From: Sediminivirga luteola
Lineage (GTDB): Bacteria; Actinomycetota; Actinomycetes; Actinomycetales; Brevibacteriaceae
DNA: 64,000 bases
Direction: 5' to 3'
NCBI RefSeq assembly: GCF_014639315.1
Contig: NZ_BMFY01000005.1
Location: 1-64,000 of the forward strand
Part shown: positions 25,446-34,267 of the stretch, one piece after another
How positions within the stretch are numbered: position 1 is the first letter of the stretch
Layout of the letters: every line of letters starts with the position of its first letter
Notes under the pieces: generated by a model
What the model saw: only the letters and a program-made list of their open reading frames with translations
Database searches by the model: none
Told to the model about the DNA's origin: nothing
Made by a program: the position numbers and the translations under genes

Positions 25446-27364
25446 TGACGATGACCTCCGACGAAGCCCGGGCGGGCTCCTCCCCGTCCTTCCTCCAGCA
25501 GCTCGGCCGTGATTACGCCTACGTCCTGCCCGGCTTCCTCACCTCCCTGCTGGCCTTCGTGGTGCTGATCCCGATGTTCGCCCTCGGCGCCGGCACGCTC
25601 GTCATCTGGCTCGGTGCCGTGCTGCTGCCCCTGACCCTGCTCATCGGCTCCGGTTTCGCCGGGCTCTCCCGCGCCCGGCTGCGCATCTGGGGCCGGGCGC
25701 TGCCGGCCCCGCGGTACCGGGAGCGTTCGCCCGGTGTGAGCGGCCTGCTCGGTCTGCTGGCCGATCCGCGCCGCTGGCTCGACCTGCTCTTCGAGAGCCT
25801 CATCGCCTTCCCGCTGCGCACGGCGGCCTTCACCCTGGCGGTCTCCTGGACTGCCGTGGCGCTGGGCGGCGTGACGTACTGGCTGTGGGGCCACGCCATC
25901 CCCGGCGACGAGTACCGGGGGCTGGGCCACCTGCTCCTCGGCGCCCTCCACGCGCTCGGCCTCTTGCCCGGTATGGAATCGAACTACCTGGCGGAGTCCC
26001 TGGTGAACCTCATGACGGGATCGGTCTTCCTGGTCACGCTGCCGTTCGTCATGCGGGGACTGGCACTGCTCGACGCGACGGTCACGACGGCAGCCCTCGG
26101 GGCGCCCGCCCACGGGTCAGGCCCAGGCGGCGAGCCGGTCGCCACCTGGCCGCAGCGTGCGGGAAGCACCGGCGATACCGCGCCGCGGGAGTGGTCCGCC
26201 GATGCCTGGACCTGGCTCGCGGCGGCGGTCGTCGCCGTCGTGCTGCTGGCGGTGGGATGGCCGGTGCTGGCTGCCGTCTACGCGGTGCCGGTGGCAGTGG
26301 CGATGCTGCTGGCCCTCGCGCACAGCGGCGCCCTGCTGCTCGCCGTCCGGCAGCCGATGGCCGCCGTGGCCCTCGGCACCGCCGCGGGGCTCGGCGGGGC
26401 ACTGGCGAGCTACCCCGTCACGGGTCTGCCGTGGCCCTGGCCGGTGCCGGCGATGCTCGCCCAGCTGGTGGTGATGGTGCTCGTGGCGCTGCGGGCGCCC
26501 TGGGGCCTCGCACTGGCGGCGTGGGCGCTCCCGGCCGCGGGATCGTTCATGTTCATGCCGTTCCTGCCCGGCTCCCGCGTCGACGGCGCCCTGGCCAACG
26601 TCATCGTGCTCGCTTCCGTCGGCGCCGCCGTCGCGCTCGTCGGGGCGCTGCTGCGGCTGTGGCTTCTCAGCCGCGGCGCCTTGGTCGCCGAACGCCGGGT
26701 CGGCGCGGTGCAGGAGGCCAAACGGCGGGAACTCGAGGAACGCAACCGGATCGCCCGCGAGCTGCACGATGTGGTGGCCCACAGCATGTCCGTCATCAGC
26801 GTCCAGGCCGCCACCGCCCAGTACCGGCTGCCGGGCGTGGACGCGCGGATCGCCCGGGAGTTCGACTCGATCGCCGGGTCGGCGCGGCAGGCACTGGGCG
26901 AGATGCGTGCGCTGCTGGCGCTGCTGCGCGGCGCGGACCGTGCACCGCTCGCCCCGCAGCCGCATCTGGGCGATCTTGCCGGGCTCATCGAATCGACGCG
27001 GCAGTCGGGCGCACGGATCGAGTTCACCGAGACGGCGGCGCCGGGACAAGACCCGGCGGCGATCCCGCCCGCCACGGGCGTGACCGCCTATCGGATCGTG
27101 CAGGAGGGGCTCAGCAACGCCCTGCGGCACGCGCCGGGCGCCGCCGTGCGCGTCCGGGTGGACCTGGACGGCGAGTATCTGAGGATCACGGTGACCAACG
27201 GGCCCGTCCGCGCCGAGGACTCGGCCCGTGCCGGCACCGCCGGCGGCGCCGGGCTGGGACTCGCCGGATTGCGGGAACGCGCGGAGGCGCTGGGCGGCAG
27301 CCTGGACGCCGGACCCGAGCCCGACGGTAGTTTCACGCTGCGCGCGCAGCTGCCGGCGGGTTGA
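25442..27364 (+). CDS. Membrane sensor histidine kinase, HisKA_3 family
   Basis: 640 aa. Residues ~15-200 form the actinobacterial sensor domain with several membrane helices and LRIWGRALPAPRYRE. A second cluster of helices spans ~255-410. Then comes the HisKA_3 dimer helix with NRIARELHDVVAHSMSVISV (phospho-His 442), and an HATPase with YRIVQEGLSNALRHAPG and the G-box GLGLAGLRERAEALGG. Start ATG at 25442 in the overlap; a second ATG follows immediately. The sensor is thus a double-membrane-cluster type, unusually long for a NarL-type partner kinase. Cognate regulator: the divergent 23676-24362 gene. Confidence 0.93.
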   Translation: MMTMTSDEARAGSSPSFLQQLGRDYAYVLPGFLTSLLAFVVLIPMFALGAGTLVIWLGAVLLPLTLLIGSGFAGLSRARLRIWGRALPAPRYRERSPGVSGLLGLLADPRRWLDLLFESLIAFPLRTAAFTLAVSWTAVALGGVTYWLWGHAIPGDEYRGLGHLLLGALHALGLLPGMESNYLAESLVNLMTGSVFLVTLPFVMRGLALLDATVTTAALGAPAHGSGPGGEPVATWPQRAGSTGDTAPREWSADAWTWLAAAVVAVVLLAVGWPVLAAVYAVPVAVAMLLALAHSGALLLAVRQPMAAVALGTAAGLGGALASYPVTGLPWPWPVPAMLAQLVVMVLVALRAPWGLALAAWALPAAGSFMFMPFLPGSRVDGALANVIVLASVGAAVALVGALLRLWLLSRGALVAERRVGAVQEAKRRELEERNRIARELHDVVAHSMSVISVQAATAQYRLPGVDARIAREFDSIAGSARQALGEMRALLALLRGADRAPLAPQPHLGDLAGLIESTRQSGARIEFTETAAPGQDPAAIPPATGVTAYRIVQEGLSNALRHAPGAAVRVRVDLDGEYLRITVTNGPVRAEDSARAGTAGGAGLGLAGLRERAEALGGSLDAGPEPDGSFTLRAQLPAG

Positions 27365-27366
27365 GG

Positions 27367-28110
27367 CTAGCTGGGCGCGGGATCAGAGACGCGCGGGGAG
27401 GCCGTCGAGCCCGGGCCGACGCTCAGTTCCCAACGTCCCTCCGAGGGTCGCAGCCAGACGACCGCGCCGTTGGCGAGCTTGGGCAGCAGCGTCCCGGTCA
27501 GCTGCGCCGTCACGAGCCGGATGAGCGTGCCGTGACAGACCACGGCGATGCCCTCGGCCGGGCCTGACGACATGTCCGGCCCGGGCGGTGTGGACGCCGC
27601 ATGGCCCGCATCGGCGGCCGTTCCGTGTTCCTGCAGCACTTCCGCCAGGAAGTCCGCGCCGCGGCGGCCACAGGCCTCGGCGTCCTCCAGGCCCGGCACG
27701 GAACCAGGCTGGAGCAGATCGTTGAGCGAGTCCCGCTCGGTCCATCCCGTCGACGCGGCGACCTCGCGGATGCCGGGCCAGCGGGCGAAGAGCTCCTCCA
27801 CCCGCAGCCCCTCGGCCTGGCCGAAGGAGCGCTCGCGCAACCGGGCGCTCAGCTGCGGCTCGGGGCCCAGGGGCGGGCCGGCGGCACGCAGCCGCTGCAC
27901 GATCAGCCTGGCCGTCTCCTCGGCGCGGCTCAGGTCCGAGGAGAAGCAGGCGCTCCAGCGGACCGGCAGGGCGGCCAGTTCCTCCCCGCGTGCCCGTGCT
28001 TCCGCCCGGCCGGTGTCATTCAGCGGGACGTCGGTGCTGCCCTGCATCCGGCTCTCCAGGTTCCACGCGGTCTGGCCGTGCCGGATGAGAGCGACGAGGG
28101 GAGTGGTCAT
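27367..28110 (-). CDS. Histidine phosphatase (phosphoglycerate-mutase-like)
   Basis: 247 aa. The N-terminal LIRHGQTAWN holds the phospho-His (residue 11) of branch-1 histidine phosphatases; SSDLSRAEETA and a second catalytic His in IAVVCHGTLIRLV complete the site. Start at 28110 overlaps the ABC ATPase stop by 4 bp, so it is translated as the last gene of the phosphatase-importer operon. The absence of a signal peptide places it in the cytoplasm. Probable broad phosphomonoesterase rather than glycolytic mutase. Confidence 0.9.
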   Translation of the reverse strand: MTTPLVALIRHGQTAWNLESRMQGSTDVPLNDTGRAEARARGEELAALPVRWSACFSSDLSRAEETARLIVQRLRAAGPPLGPEPQLSARLRERSFGQAEGLRVEELFARWPGIREVAASTGWTERDSLNDLLQPGSVPGLEDAEACGRRGADFLAEVLQEHGTAADAGHAASTPPGPDMSSGPAEGIAVVCHGTLIRLVTAQLTGTLLPKLANGAVVWLRPSEGRWELSVGPGSTASPRVSDPAPS

Positions 28111-29507
28111 GCGGCGTGCTCGCCTTCCTGTCGTGCGGCTGGTGTGCTGCCGGCCGCGGACAGGGGGTAGAAGGTCCCCGCGGTCACGTCCACGCGCACG
28201 GCCTGGCCGGGCTGGGGCCGCCAGAGCGCGGTCTCGCAGCTGAACTCCAGCCCGGACCACTCTATCCGCGCCGAGCAGGAGTGCCGGCCGTACAGGCTGG
28301 ACAGGACCCGGGCGGGGGCGCTCGCTGGGATGAGCGCCGGCGGCGGGTCGTCATCGCCGCTCGTGACGCGGGCTCCGGGACCGGTGGCAGTGCTGGCGTC
28401 GCGGCTGGACGGGGCGTTCGTGAGGTGATCGGCTGCGTTGCCGCCTGACGGGGTGTTGCCGGCACCGCCGTTCACGGGGGAGGTGCCGGCCGGAGTTTCG
28501 CCGGCGGCATCGTCCGCCGGGGAACCCTCGACGGCGGTGAGGCGGAACTGCTCGGGGCGGACCGCGAGCAGACCGGTCAATGGCGCATTCCGGTTTACCG
28601 GACCGTCCGCCGCCGAGCTGCTTGACGCTGGACCGCGTGACGCCGGGCCGCTCGCGGACGTGACGTCCATGCTGGCTTGAGTGCTGTCCGGCGCTCCCGG
28701 TGTGATTCGTGCGGCGGGCACCGCGAGGGGCACCTGCTCCGCGTGGAAAAGCCCGTTCTCCAGGCGGCCGCGCAGCAGCGTCGCATCGCCGAGGAACCGG
28801 GCCACGAACGGTGAGGCGGGCCGTTCGATCAGCTCGTCCGGCGCGCCGATCTGCTGCAGCCGCCCGCCGTCCAGGACCGCGATCCGGTCGGCGATCGCGA
28901 GGGCCTCGCTGCGGTCGTGCGTCACATGCACCACCGTCAGGCCCAGCTGCTTGCTCATCGCCTGCAGCTGCGCGCGCAGATCGGCGCGCAACGGCTCGTC
29001 CAGGGCGGAGAGCGCCTCGTCCAGCAGGAGCACCCGGGGCTTCCTGACGATGGCCCGGGCCAGGGCGACCCGCTGCCGCTGGCCTCCCGAGAGCTGCGAG
29101 GGCCGCCGGGAACCGAAGCCGCCAAGGCCCACCAGCTCCAGGACCTCCGCGACCCGAGCCCGGCGCTCCGCCCGTCCGGCCCCGGCGAGCTTGAGCGGGT
29201 AGGCGATGTTCTGCTCGACGCTCATATGCGGCCACACCGCGTGCTGCTGGAACACCATTCCCAGGCCGCGCCGCTCCACCGGCACGCTGCGTCCGGGGGC
29301 CGCGACGACCTCATCGCCGATGAGCACCTCGCCCTGAGACGGCGTGATGAACCCCGCCAGGGTCCGCAGCAGCGTCGTCTTCCCGGAACCGGAGGGCCCG
29401 ATCAGGGCCATGAACTCCCCCTCCCGGACCTCTAAGCCGATATCGGCCAGGCCCAGGGAGCCATCGGGGTAGGTGACGCTGGTGTGGCGGAAGGTCACGG
29501 AAGCCAT
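28107..29507 (-). CDS. ABC transporter ATP-binding protein, FbpC/PotA type, with expanded C-terminus
   Basis: 466 aa against ~350 normal. ATPase core (residues 1-235): Walker A GPSGSGKTT, signature LSGGQRQRVALARAIV, Walker B VLLLDEALSALDEP, switch His in VVHVTHDRSEAL. The regulatory TOBE-like part is broken by two low-complexity Ser/Ala/Gly/Asn/Pro stretches (about 265-310 and 325-400) separated by LLAVRPEQFRL. Organised with the fused permease and receptor upstream. The extra segments resemble the expansions seen in other proteins of this window and probably loop out of the fold. Confidence 0.9.
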   Translation of the reverse strand: MASVTFRHTSVTYPDGSLGLADIGLEVREGEFMALIGPSGSGKTTLLRTLAGFITPSQGEVLIGDEVVAAPGRSVPVERRGLGMVFQQHAVWPHMSVEQNIAYPLKLAGAGRAERRARVAEVLELVGLGGFGSRRPSQLSGGQRQRVALARAIVRKPRVLLLDEALSALDEPLRADLRAQLQAMSKQLGLTVVHVTHDRSEALAIADRIAVLDGGRLQQIGAPDELIERPASPFVARFLGDATLLRGRLENGLFHAEQVPLAVPAARITPGAPDSTQASMDVTSASGPASRGPASSSSAADGPVNRNAPLTGLLAVRPEQFRLTAVEGSPADDAAGETPAGTSPVNGGAGNTPSGGNAADHLTNAPSSRDASTATGPGARVTSGDDDPPPALIPASAPARVLSSLYGRHSCSARIEWSGLEFSCETALWRPQPGQAVRVDVTAGTFYPLSAAGSTPAARQEGEHAA

Positions 29508-29567
29508 CGATGCTGCCTTTCGGAGAGAACTGGAGACGGAGCGGGGACAGCACGCCCGTGGGCGATC

Positions 29568-31319
29568 TCAGCCATGGCGCAGCCCCCGGGTGGCCAGGCC
29601 CATACCGCACAGGCCCACCACCGTGACGATGACGGACAGCGCCGCGGCGGTGCCGTAGGCACCGGACTGCTGAAGGTTGAAGATGACCACGCCCAGGGTC
29701 TGGACGTTCGGTGCCAGGAGCAGCGCGGAGATGGTCAGCTCGCGCACCGCCGTGAGCAGCACCAGGATGGCACCGGCCCGGGCCGCCGGCAGCGCCATTC
29801 GCATCGAGACGTCCACGAAGGAGCGCAACGCGCCGGCGCCGCTGATCCGCGCGGCCTCCTCCAGCGCAGCCGGCGTGGAACGCAACGGCGCCTCGACTGC
29901 CTGGACCACGAGCGCCAGGAACGCCATCACATAGGCGCACAGGATCAGCCAGGGACTGTTGAACAGGCCCAGCGACGGCGCGAGGATCAGCCAGCCGACC
30001 GCCACGATGATCCCCGGCACCGCCTGGGGCAGCAGCGCGATCTGCCGCAGCGGACCGCTGCCCGGGGTGCGGGCGCGCGTGGCGAGGGTGCCGATCAGCA
30101 GGCCGGCGGTGCCGGTGATGAGGGCAGCCCCAGCGGCCAGGGTGATCGAGGTGCGGGCGCCGTCGACGGTCCAGGGGCTCTCCAGGACGCGCTCGAAGTT
30201 CGCCAGCGTGACGGTCTCCAGGCTCAGCGGCACCCCCGGAGCCGGGATCAGGGCCTGCTGCAGGAGCGCTGCCAGCGGCAGCACGGTCAGCCCGAGGACC
30301 ACGAGCCAGACCACCGGCGAGACCAGCCAGGGGGCGGCCAGGGACAGCGGCGCCGGAGCGCTCGCGGACTCGCCCGCTTCCAGATCGGCGCGGCGGCCGG
30401 TCCGCTGCATCGCGAACAGGCCGGCGGCGACGAGCAGCAGGAGCAGCACGCCGATGCACGCCACCAGCTGCAGGGGCCGTTCCACCGTCCCCGACTGCAC
30501 ATAGCGGTAGGCGAGGGTCGCCAGCGTCTCGTAGCGCTCCGGGGTGCCGATGAGCGCCGGGATGCCGAAATCGGCGAGGTTCGACACCGCGGTCAGGACG
30601 AACGCCGAGAGCAGCGCGGGGCGGATCAGCGGCAGGGTGACGTCACCGAGCACCCGCCGGGTGCCGGCCCCGCTGACACGGGCGGCCTGCTCCATATCGG
30701 CGGGGACGCGCGCGGCCGCCGCGGCGATGATGAGATAGGCGACGGGATAGGAGTGCACCGTCAGCAGGAAGATCACGCCGTCGCCGCCGTAGATGTTCCA
30801 CAGCGGCCGGTCCAGCACCTCGGCCGCGGCGCGGTTGAGCGGGCTCATCGGACCGAACACCCCGGACCAGCTGATGGCGCCGATGAACGGCGGCACCAGC
30901 AGCGGGCTCAGGGCCAGGACGCGCAGCACGCGGCGGCCGGGCAGCTCGGTGTGCTCGATCAGCACGACCAGCACGGTGGCCAGCGCCACCGCCGCGAGTC
31001 CGCTGGTCAGCGAGGAGACGAGGCTGTTGACGGTGGCGCGGACGACATCGGCGGCGGCCAGCTCCGGTAGCCGTCCCGAGCCGACGCCGATCACCACGAC
31101 GGTGCCCAGCGGCAGGACGATGAAGAACAGGCAGAACAGCCACAGCAGCAGCGTCAGCCAGCTCGGTCCTCCGCCGTGCCCGCGAGACGAACCGAGCGTG
31201 GAGCCGAGCACCGAGCCGAACGACCGGCCGGAGGAACGGCCCGCAGGCCCACCCGGGACCGGGTGAGCCTGCGGGTGCGACCGGAGAGGGATCTCAGCCG
31301 ATCGTGTTGGTGAAGACAT
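29568..31319 (-). CDS. ABC transporter permease, FbpB type (two permease modules fused)
   Basis: 583 aa with about 12 membrane helices in two homologous halves; EAA-type loops are ARVSGAGTRRVLGDVTLPL in the first half and EEAARISGAGALRSFVDVSM in the second. This layout is used by importers of Fe3+, 2-aminoethylphosphonate and related ligands. I chose ATG 31319 because GGGAGG lies 9 nt upstream; the ATG at 31328 is too close to it. The start lies inside the receptor gene (26-bp overlap). Confidence 0.9.
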   Translation of the reverse strand: MSSPTRSAEIPLRSHPQAHPVPGGPAGRSSGRSFGSVLGSTLGSSRGHGGGPSWLTLLLWLFCLFFIVLPLGTVVVIGVGSGRLPELAAADVVRATVNSLVSSLTSGLAAVALATVLVVLIEHTELPGRRVLRVLALSPLLVPPFIGAISWSGVFGPMSPLNRAAAEVLDRPLWNIYGGDGVIFLLTVHSYPVAYLIIAAAAARVPADMEQAARVSGAGTRRVLGDVTLPLIRPALLSAFVLTAVSNLADFGIPALIGTPERYETLATLAYRYVQSGTVERPLQLVACIGVLLLLLVAAGLFAMQRTGRRADLEAGESASAPAPLSLAAPWLVSPVVWLVVLGLTVLPLAALLQQALIPAPGVPLSLETVTLANFERVLESPWTVDGARTSITLAAGAALITGTAGLLIGTLATRARTPGSGPLRQIALLPQAVPGIIVAVGWLILAPSLGLFNSPWLILCAYVMAFLALVVQAVEAPLRSTPAALEEAARISGAGALRSFVDVSMRMALPAARAGAILVLLTAVRELTISALLLAPNVQTLGVVIFNLQQSGAYGTAAALSVIVTVVGLCGMGLATRGLRHG

Positions 31320-32346
31320 CCAGCGCATCCTCCCGGACGGCGGTGACCTCGTCCAGATCGGGGCTCAGCAGGGACAGTTCGCTCAGCGCCGGCGCGCCCT
31401 CCGGGGTGGGAGCGTCCTCGCGGACCGGCAGGTAGTTCTGCTCGGCGGCCAGGGCCTGGCCGCGTTCGCCGACGAGGTAGTCCACGAACGCCTGCGCCGC
31501 CTCCTGGTTCTCGCTGGACTCGAAGATGCCCACCGGCTGGTAGACGTAGGGCACGCCCTCGCTCGGGTAGGACACCTCGATGGGGGAGCCGGCATCGCGC
31601 AGATCGCGCACCAGGTAGTCCACCACGATCCCGATCGGCTGCTGGCCGGAGGCCACCGCCTGGGACACGGGACCGTTGGATTCGGCGATCACGGGCTCGT
31701 TGGCGCCCAGCGCCTCGAACCACTCCTCGCCGAGCCGGTCGTCCAGGTACCAGACGGCCGCGTTGAACGCCGCCGCGCCGGAGACCGCCGGGTTGGGCAG
31801 GGTGATCTGCCCCTGGAGCGCGGGATCGGTGAGGTCCTGCCAGGAGGCGGGCGGCGTATCGATCTCACCGGTGTTGTAGGCGATCACGGTCGGGATGATC
31901 CGGGTGCCGGTGTAGTAGCCTTCCGGGTCGCGCAGGTGCTCGCCGATGGCGTCCGAGCCGGCCGGCTCGTACTGGGCCAGCAGGCCGTCGGCCTTGTACC
32001 CCTCGAAGGTGGGGGCGTCGGCCGCGAGCAGCACATCGGCCTGGATGCCGCCACTGGTCTGCTCGGACTCCAGCCGCGCGGTGAGGTCGCCGGTGCCGGC
32101 GCGGAAGGCGTTGACCTCGATGTCCGGCTCGACCTCGTTGAAATCGGCGATGAGCTCGTCCAGCTTCTCCTGCGGCTCGGAGGTGTAGACGGTGATGGAC
32201 CCGGTCAGGCCGTCGCCGCCTTCGCCTTCGGCGGCGTCGTCGCCGGAGGCGGGCGTGCAGGCGGCGAGCAGGCCGGCCAGGCCCAGGACGGTGCCGCCGG
32301 ACAGGAGGGTCCGGCGCAGGCTGCGGGAGCGGATGGGACGTGTCAT
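31294..32346 (-). CDS. ABC substrate-binding lipoprotein, extracellular solute-binding family 1 (FbpA/AEP type)
   Basis: 350 aa. Signal peptide with lipobox LAAC (Cys ~30). The mature part begins SITVYTSEPQEKLDELIADF, then ADVLLAADAPTFEGYKADGL, the family pattern of Fe3+, thiamine and phosphonate binding proteins. The usual tyrosine pair of ferric-binding proteins is not obvious, so iron is not favoured. Its ATG overlaps the metallophosphoesterase stop. Neighbouring phosphatases and a SIS-domain regulator suggest a phosphorylated organic compound as ligand (inference). Confidence 0.88.
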   Translation of the reverse strand: MTRPIRSRSLRRTLLSGGTVLGLAGLLAACTPASGDDAAEGEGGDGLTGSITVYTSEPQEKLDELIADFNEVEPDIEVNAFRAGTGDLTARLESEQTSGGIQADVLLAADAPTFEGYKADGLLAQYEPAGSDAIGEHLRDPEGYYTGTRIIPTVIAYNTGEIDTPPASWQDLTDPALQGQITLPNPAVSGAAAFNAAVWYLDDRLGEEWFEALGANEPVIAESNGPVSQAVASGQQPIGIVVDYLVRDLRDAGSPIEVSYPSEGVPYVYQPVGIFESSENQEAAQAFVDYLVGERGQALAAEQNYLPVREDAPTPEGAPALSELSLLSPDLDEVTAVREDALDVFTNTIG

Positions 32347-33236
32347 GATGCGTTCCTCTTCGTCAGTAGGTGCTGGCTGGGTGATGTGGGTGTGGCGGTG
32401 CGGGTGGACCGGGTTGAGCTTCCGGCCGGGACGGTGAACAACGGCGGTCCGGGGGTGAGGGCGCAGGGCGTGGCGGAGACCCCGTGGGGCCCCAGCTCCA
32501 CGAAGGAGACCATCCCGGCATCGGCGCCCTGGACCGTCCCGGGCCGGGGGTTCATGATCTGCTGGTAGGACAGTGCCGGCGAGGTCCAGACCGGGATGCC
32601 GTGGAAGAGCGCCGATTGCGGGTGGTGGTAGTGGCCGGTGGCGATCAGCCGCACATCGGTGCCGGCGACCGCCCGGGCGAGATCCGGCGGGTTTGCCAGG
32701 CCCTGCCCCTTCATGCCCGGCAACGGCGAGGGCACCGGGCTGTGGTGCAGCGCCAGGATCGTGCCGTGGCCGGCCGGGCGCCGCAGTTCCTCGGCGAGCC
32801 AGTCGAGCTGGGCGGCGCCGAGCCGTCCCTCGGAGGAGTCCAGGGCGACGATGCGCCAGCCGCGGATCTCCTCGACCGAGTAGTCCCGTCCGGCGTGCCC
32901 GGGCAGCAGCCGTGCGGCCTGGCGGTCGTCGTGGTTGCCGAGCACGGTCACGACGGGCGCGTCCAGGGCGCCGGAGAGCCGGGCCAGGCCGGCGGCTACT
33001 TCCGGGTACGAGGCCGCCTGGCCCCGGTGGGCGAGGTCGCCGGTCACCAGGATCAGGTCCGGCGCGAGGGCTGCATCCAGGGCGAAGGCGGCGACGCGCT
33101 CCAAGCGGGCCGCGGTGTCGATCCGGCCGAACAGGAGCTCCCCGCCCGCCATGGCGTGCAGATCGCTCAGGTGCAGGATGCGCAGGCTGACTGTGCCTGC
33201 GTCTGTGGCTGTGGCCGGTGCGGGTGAGGTGCTCAT
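32343..33236 (-). CDS. Calcineurin-like metallophosphoesterase (CpdA/Icc-like)
   Basis: 297 aa. All dinuclear metal motifs are present: LHLSDLH, VTGDLAHRG, LGNHDD, LALHHSP and ATGHYHH. Related to cAMP/cyclic-nucleotide and glycerophosphodiester phosphodiesterases. No signal peptide. Coupled by 4-bp overlaps to the tyrosine-phosphatase gene before it and the receptor gene after it. A diester-cleaving role on the imported ligand is a reasonable inference; cAMP hydrolysis is the alternative. Confidence 0.92.
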   Translation of the reverse strand: MSTSPAPATATDAGTVSLRILHLSDLHAMAGGELLFGRIDTAARLERVAAFALDAALAPDLILVTGDLAHRGQAASYPEVAAGLARLSGALDAPVVTVLGNHDDRQAARLLPGHAGRDYSVEEIRGWRIVALDSSEGRLGAAQLDWLAEELRRPAGHGTILALHHSPVPSPLPGMKGQGLANPPDLARAVAGTDVRLIATGHYHHPQSALFHGIPVWTSPALSYQQIMNPRPGTVQGADAGMVSFVELGPHGVSATPCALTPGPPLFTVPAGSSTRSTRTATPTSPSQHLLTKRNAS

Positions 33237-33934
33237 CGGCGGCCCGCCTTGGCGTGCAGGTGTGCCAGGGCCCCGGCGGTGAGACCGGAGGCGCGCAGAT
33301 AGGCGCCGATGCCGCCGTGCTGCTCCTCGAGTTCGCCGATGACCTCCGCGAGCTGTTCCCGCGGGCTGGCCAGGTGCAGCTCCAGGCTCGCCCGTGCGGT
33401 CTGCTCGTCGACGCCCTCGCGGGCGAGTTCCGCCAGGACCTCGGTGCGCCGTTCGGCGGGCATCTGGGCGGCGGACTCCGCGTAGTCGTCCAGGACGGCG
33501 TCCTTCGGCGCTCCCGAGGCCAGGAGCGTGAGGGCCACGATCAGGCCGGTGCGGTCCTTGCCGAATGCGCAGTGCACCAGGGCGGGGCCCTCGGCGTTGG
33601 CGACCGCCTCGACCGCCCGGGCCAGGGCCCCGGCGCGCTCCCGGGTCAGGAACCGGTAGACGGAGCCGATGGCGCCGACGGTGGGCGGCCCGCCAGGCAG
33701 CTGGTAGAGCGGGACGGACACGACGTCGATGCCGTGCCGGGGCGCCTCATCGCCGCGTTCGGCCGGCTCGCGCAGATCCACGATCCGCGTCAGCCCGAGT
33801 CCGGCGAGCGTGTCCAGGCCCTCGGGGGTGAGCGCATCCAGCGCGGCGGAGCGTAGCAGCCAGGGGCGGCCATCGGCGTCCGCCCCGGCGATGCGGGTGT
33901 TGAAGGTCCCGGGGACTTCGAGTGTCAGCAGCAC
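33233..33934 (-). CDS. Tyrosine/serine-type protein phosphatase family (PTP, PF13350-like)
   Basis: 233 aa. Cys-based phosphatase signature HCAFGKDRTG at residues 121-130 (nucleophile Cys122, Arg128), with the family N-terminus FNTRIAGADADGRPWLLRSAALDAL and IVDLREPAER. Members act on phosphotyrosine, phosphoinositides or small phosphoesters. First gene of the six-gene operon; TTTCATGGAGTATGAAA lies 14 bp upstream. Cytoplasmic. Confidence 0.92.
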   Translation of the reverse strand: MLLTLEVPGTFNTRIAGADADGRPWLLRSAALDALTPEGLDTLAGLGLTRIVDLREPAERGDEAPRHGIDVVSVPLYQLPGGPPTVGAIGSVYRFLTRERAGALARAVEAVANAEGPALVHCAFGKDRTGLIVALTLLASGAPKDAVLDDYAESAAQMPAERRTEVLAELAREGVDEQTARASLELHLASPREQLAEVIGELEEQHGGIGAYLRASGLTAGALAHLHAKAGRR

Positions 33935-33947
33935 GTGTGTTTCACCG

Positions 33948-33964
33948 TTTCATGGAGTATGAAA
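33948..33964. promoter_or_regulatory. Candidate RpiR operator before the phosphatase operon
   Basis: TTTCATGGAGTATGAAA: perfect 6-bp arms around a 5-bp centre, 14 bp before the first start codon of the operon. TTTCA/TGAAA arms are common in RpiR-family sites. The linked RpiR gene is the obvious binder, but binding is inferred. Confidence 0.6.
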
Positions 33965-34093
33965 TGCGCGTTCGTGATCATCGTGGGAGCCGATGTTGAC
34001 GCGCGGGTGAACAGCATCCGGCGTTCCGGTGACGTCTTGGCGAAGGCGCGGGTACTGTGCTCGCCCGGTTGCCTGAGCCGCGCTTAGTTTCAC

Positions 34094-34141
34094 GGTTGTG
34101 CACTATTTCCCGGTGAGCTCACGCGGAGTTAGTACACAACC
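34094..34141. repeat. Large intergenic palindrome, element A
   Basis: A 48-bp imperfect palindrome (24-bp arms, four mismatches) centred on GAGCTC, with outer arms GGTTGTG...CACAACC. Its core CCCGGTGAG-C-TCAC recurs in the palindrome at 47482. The 333-bp gap 33935-34267 also has the RpiR-type site and no gene. Confidence 0.8.
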
Positions 34142-34267
34142 CCGGAGCCATCCCGCTGAAGTCTCGGCCGGGCCCGCATGCGGATGGAAGCTGCCGGGCC
34201 CGTGCGAGCGCGAGGTTACCGGGACGGTAGGAGACCGGGTCCTGGAGAGCGCCAGAGGCCCGTCCGT

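Noticed and set aside
31294-32346. Ferric-iron uptake as function of the receptor
   Set aside because: The double permease fits Fbp-type systems, but no tyrosine-rich iron site was recognised and the operon is full of phosphatases; kept only as an alternative.
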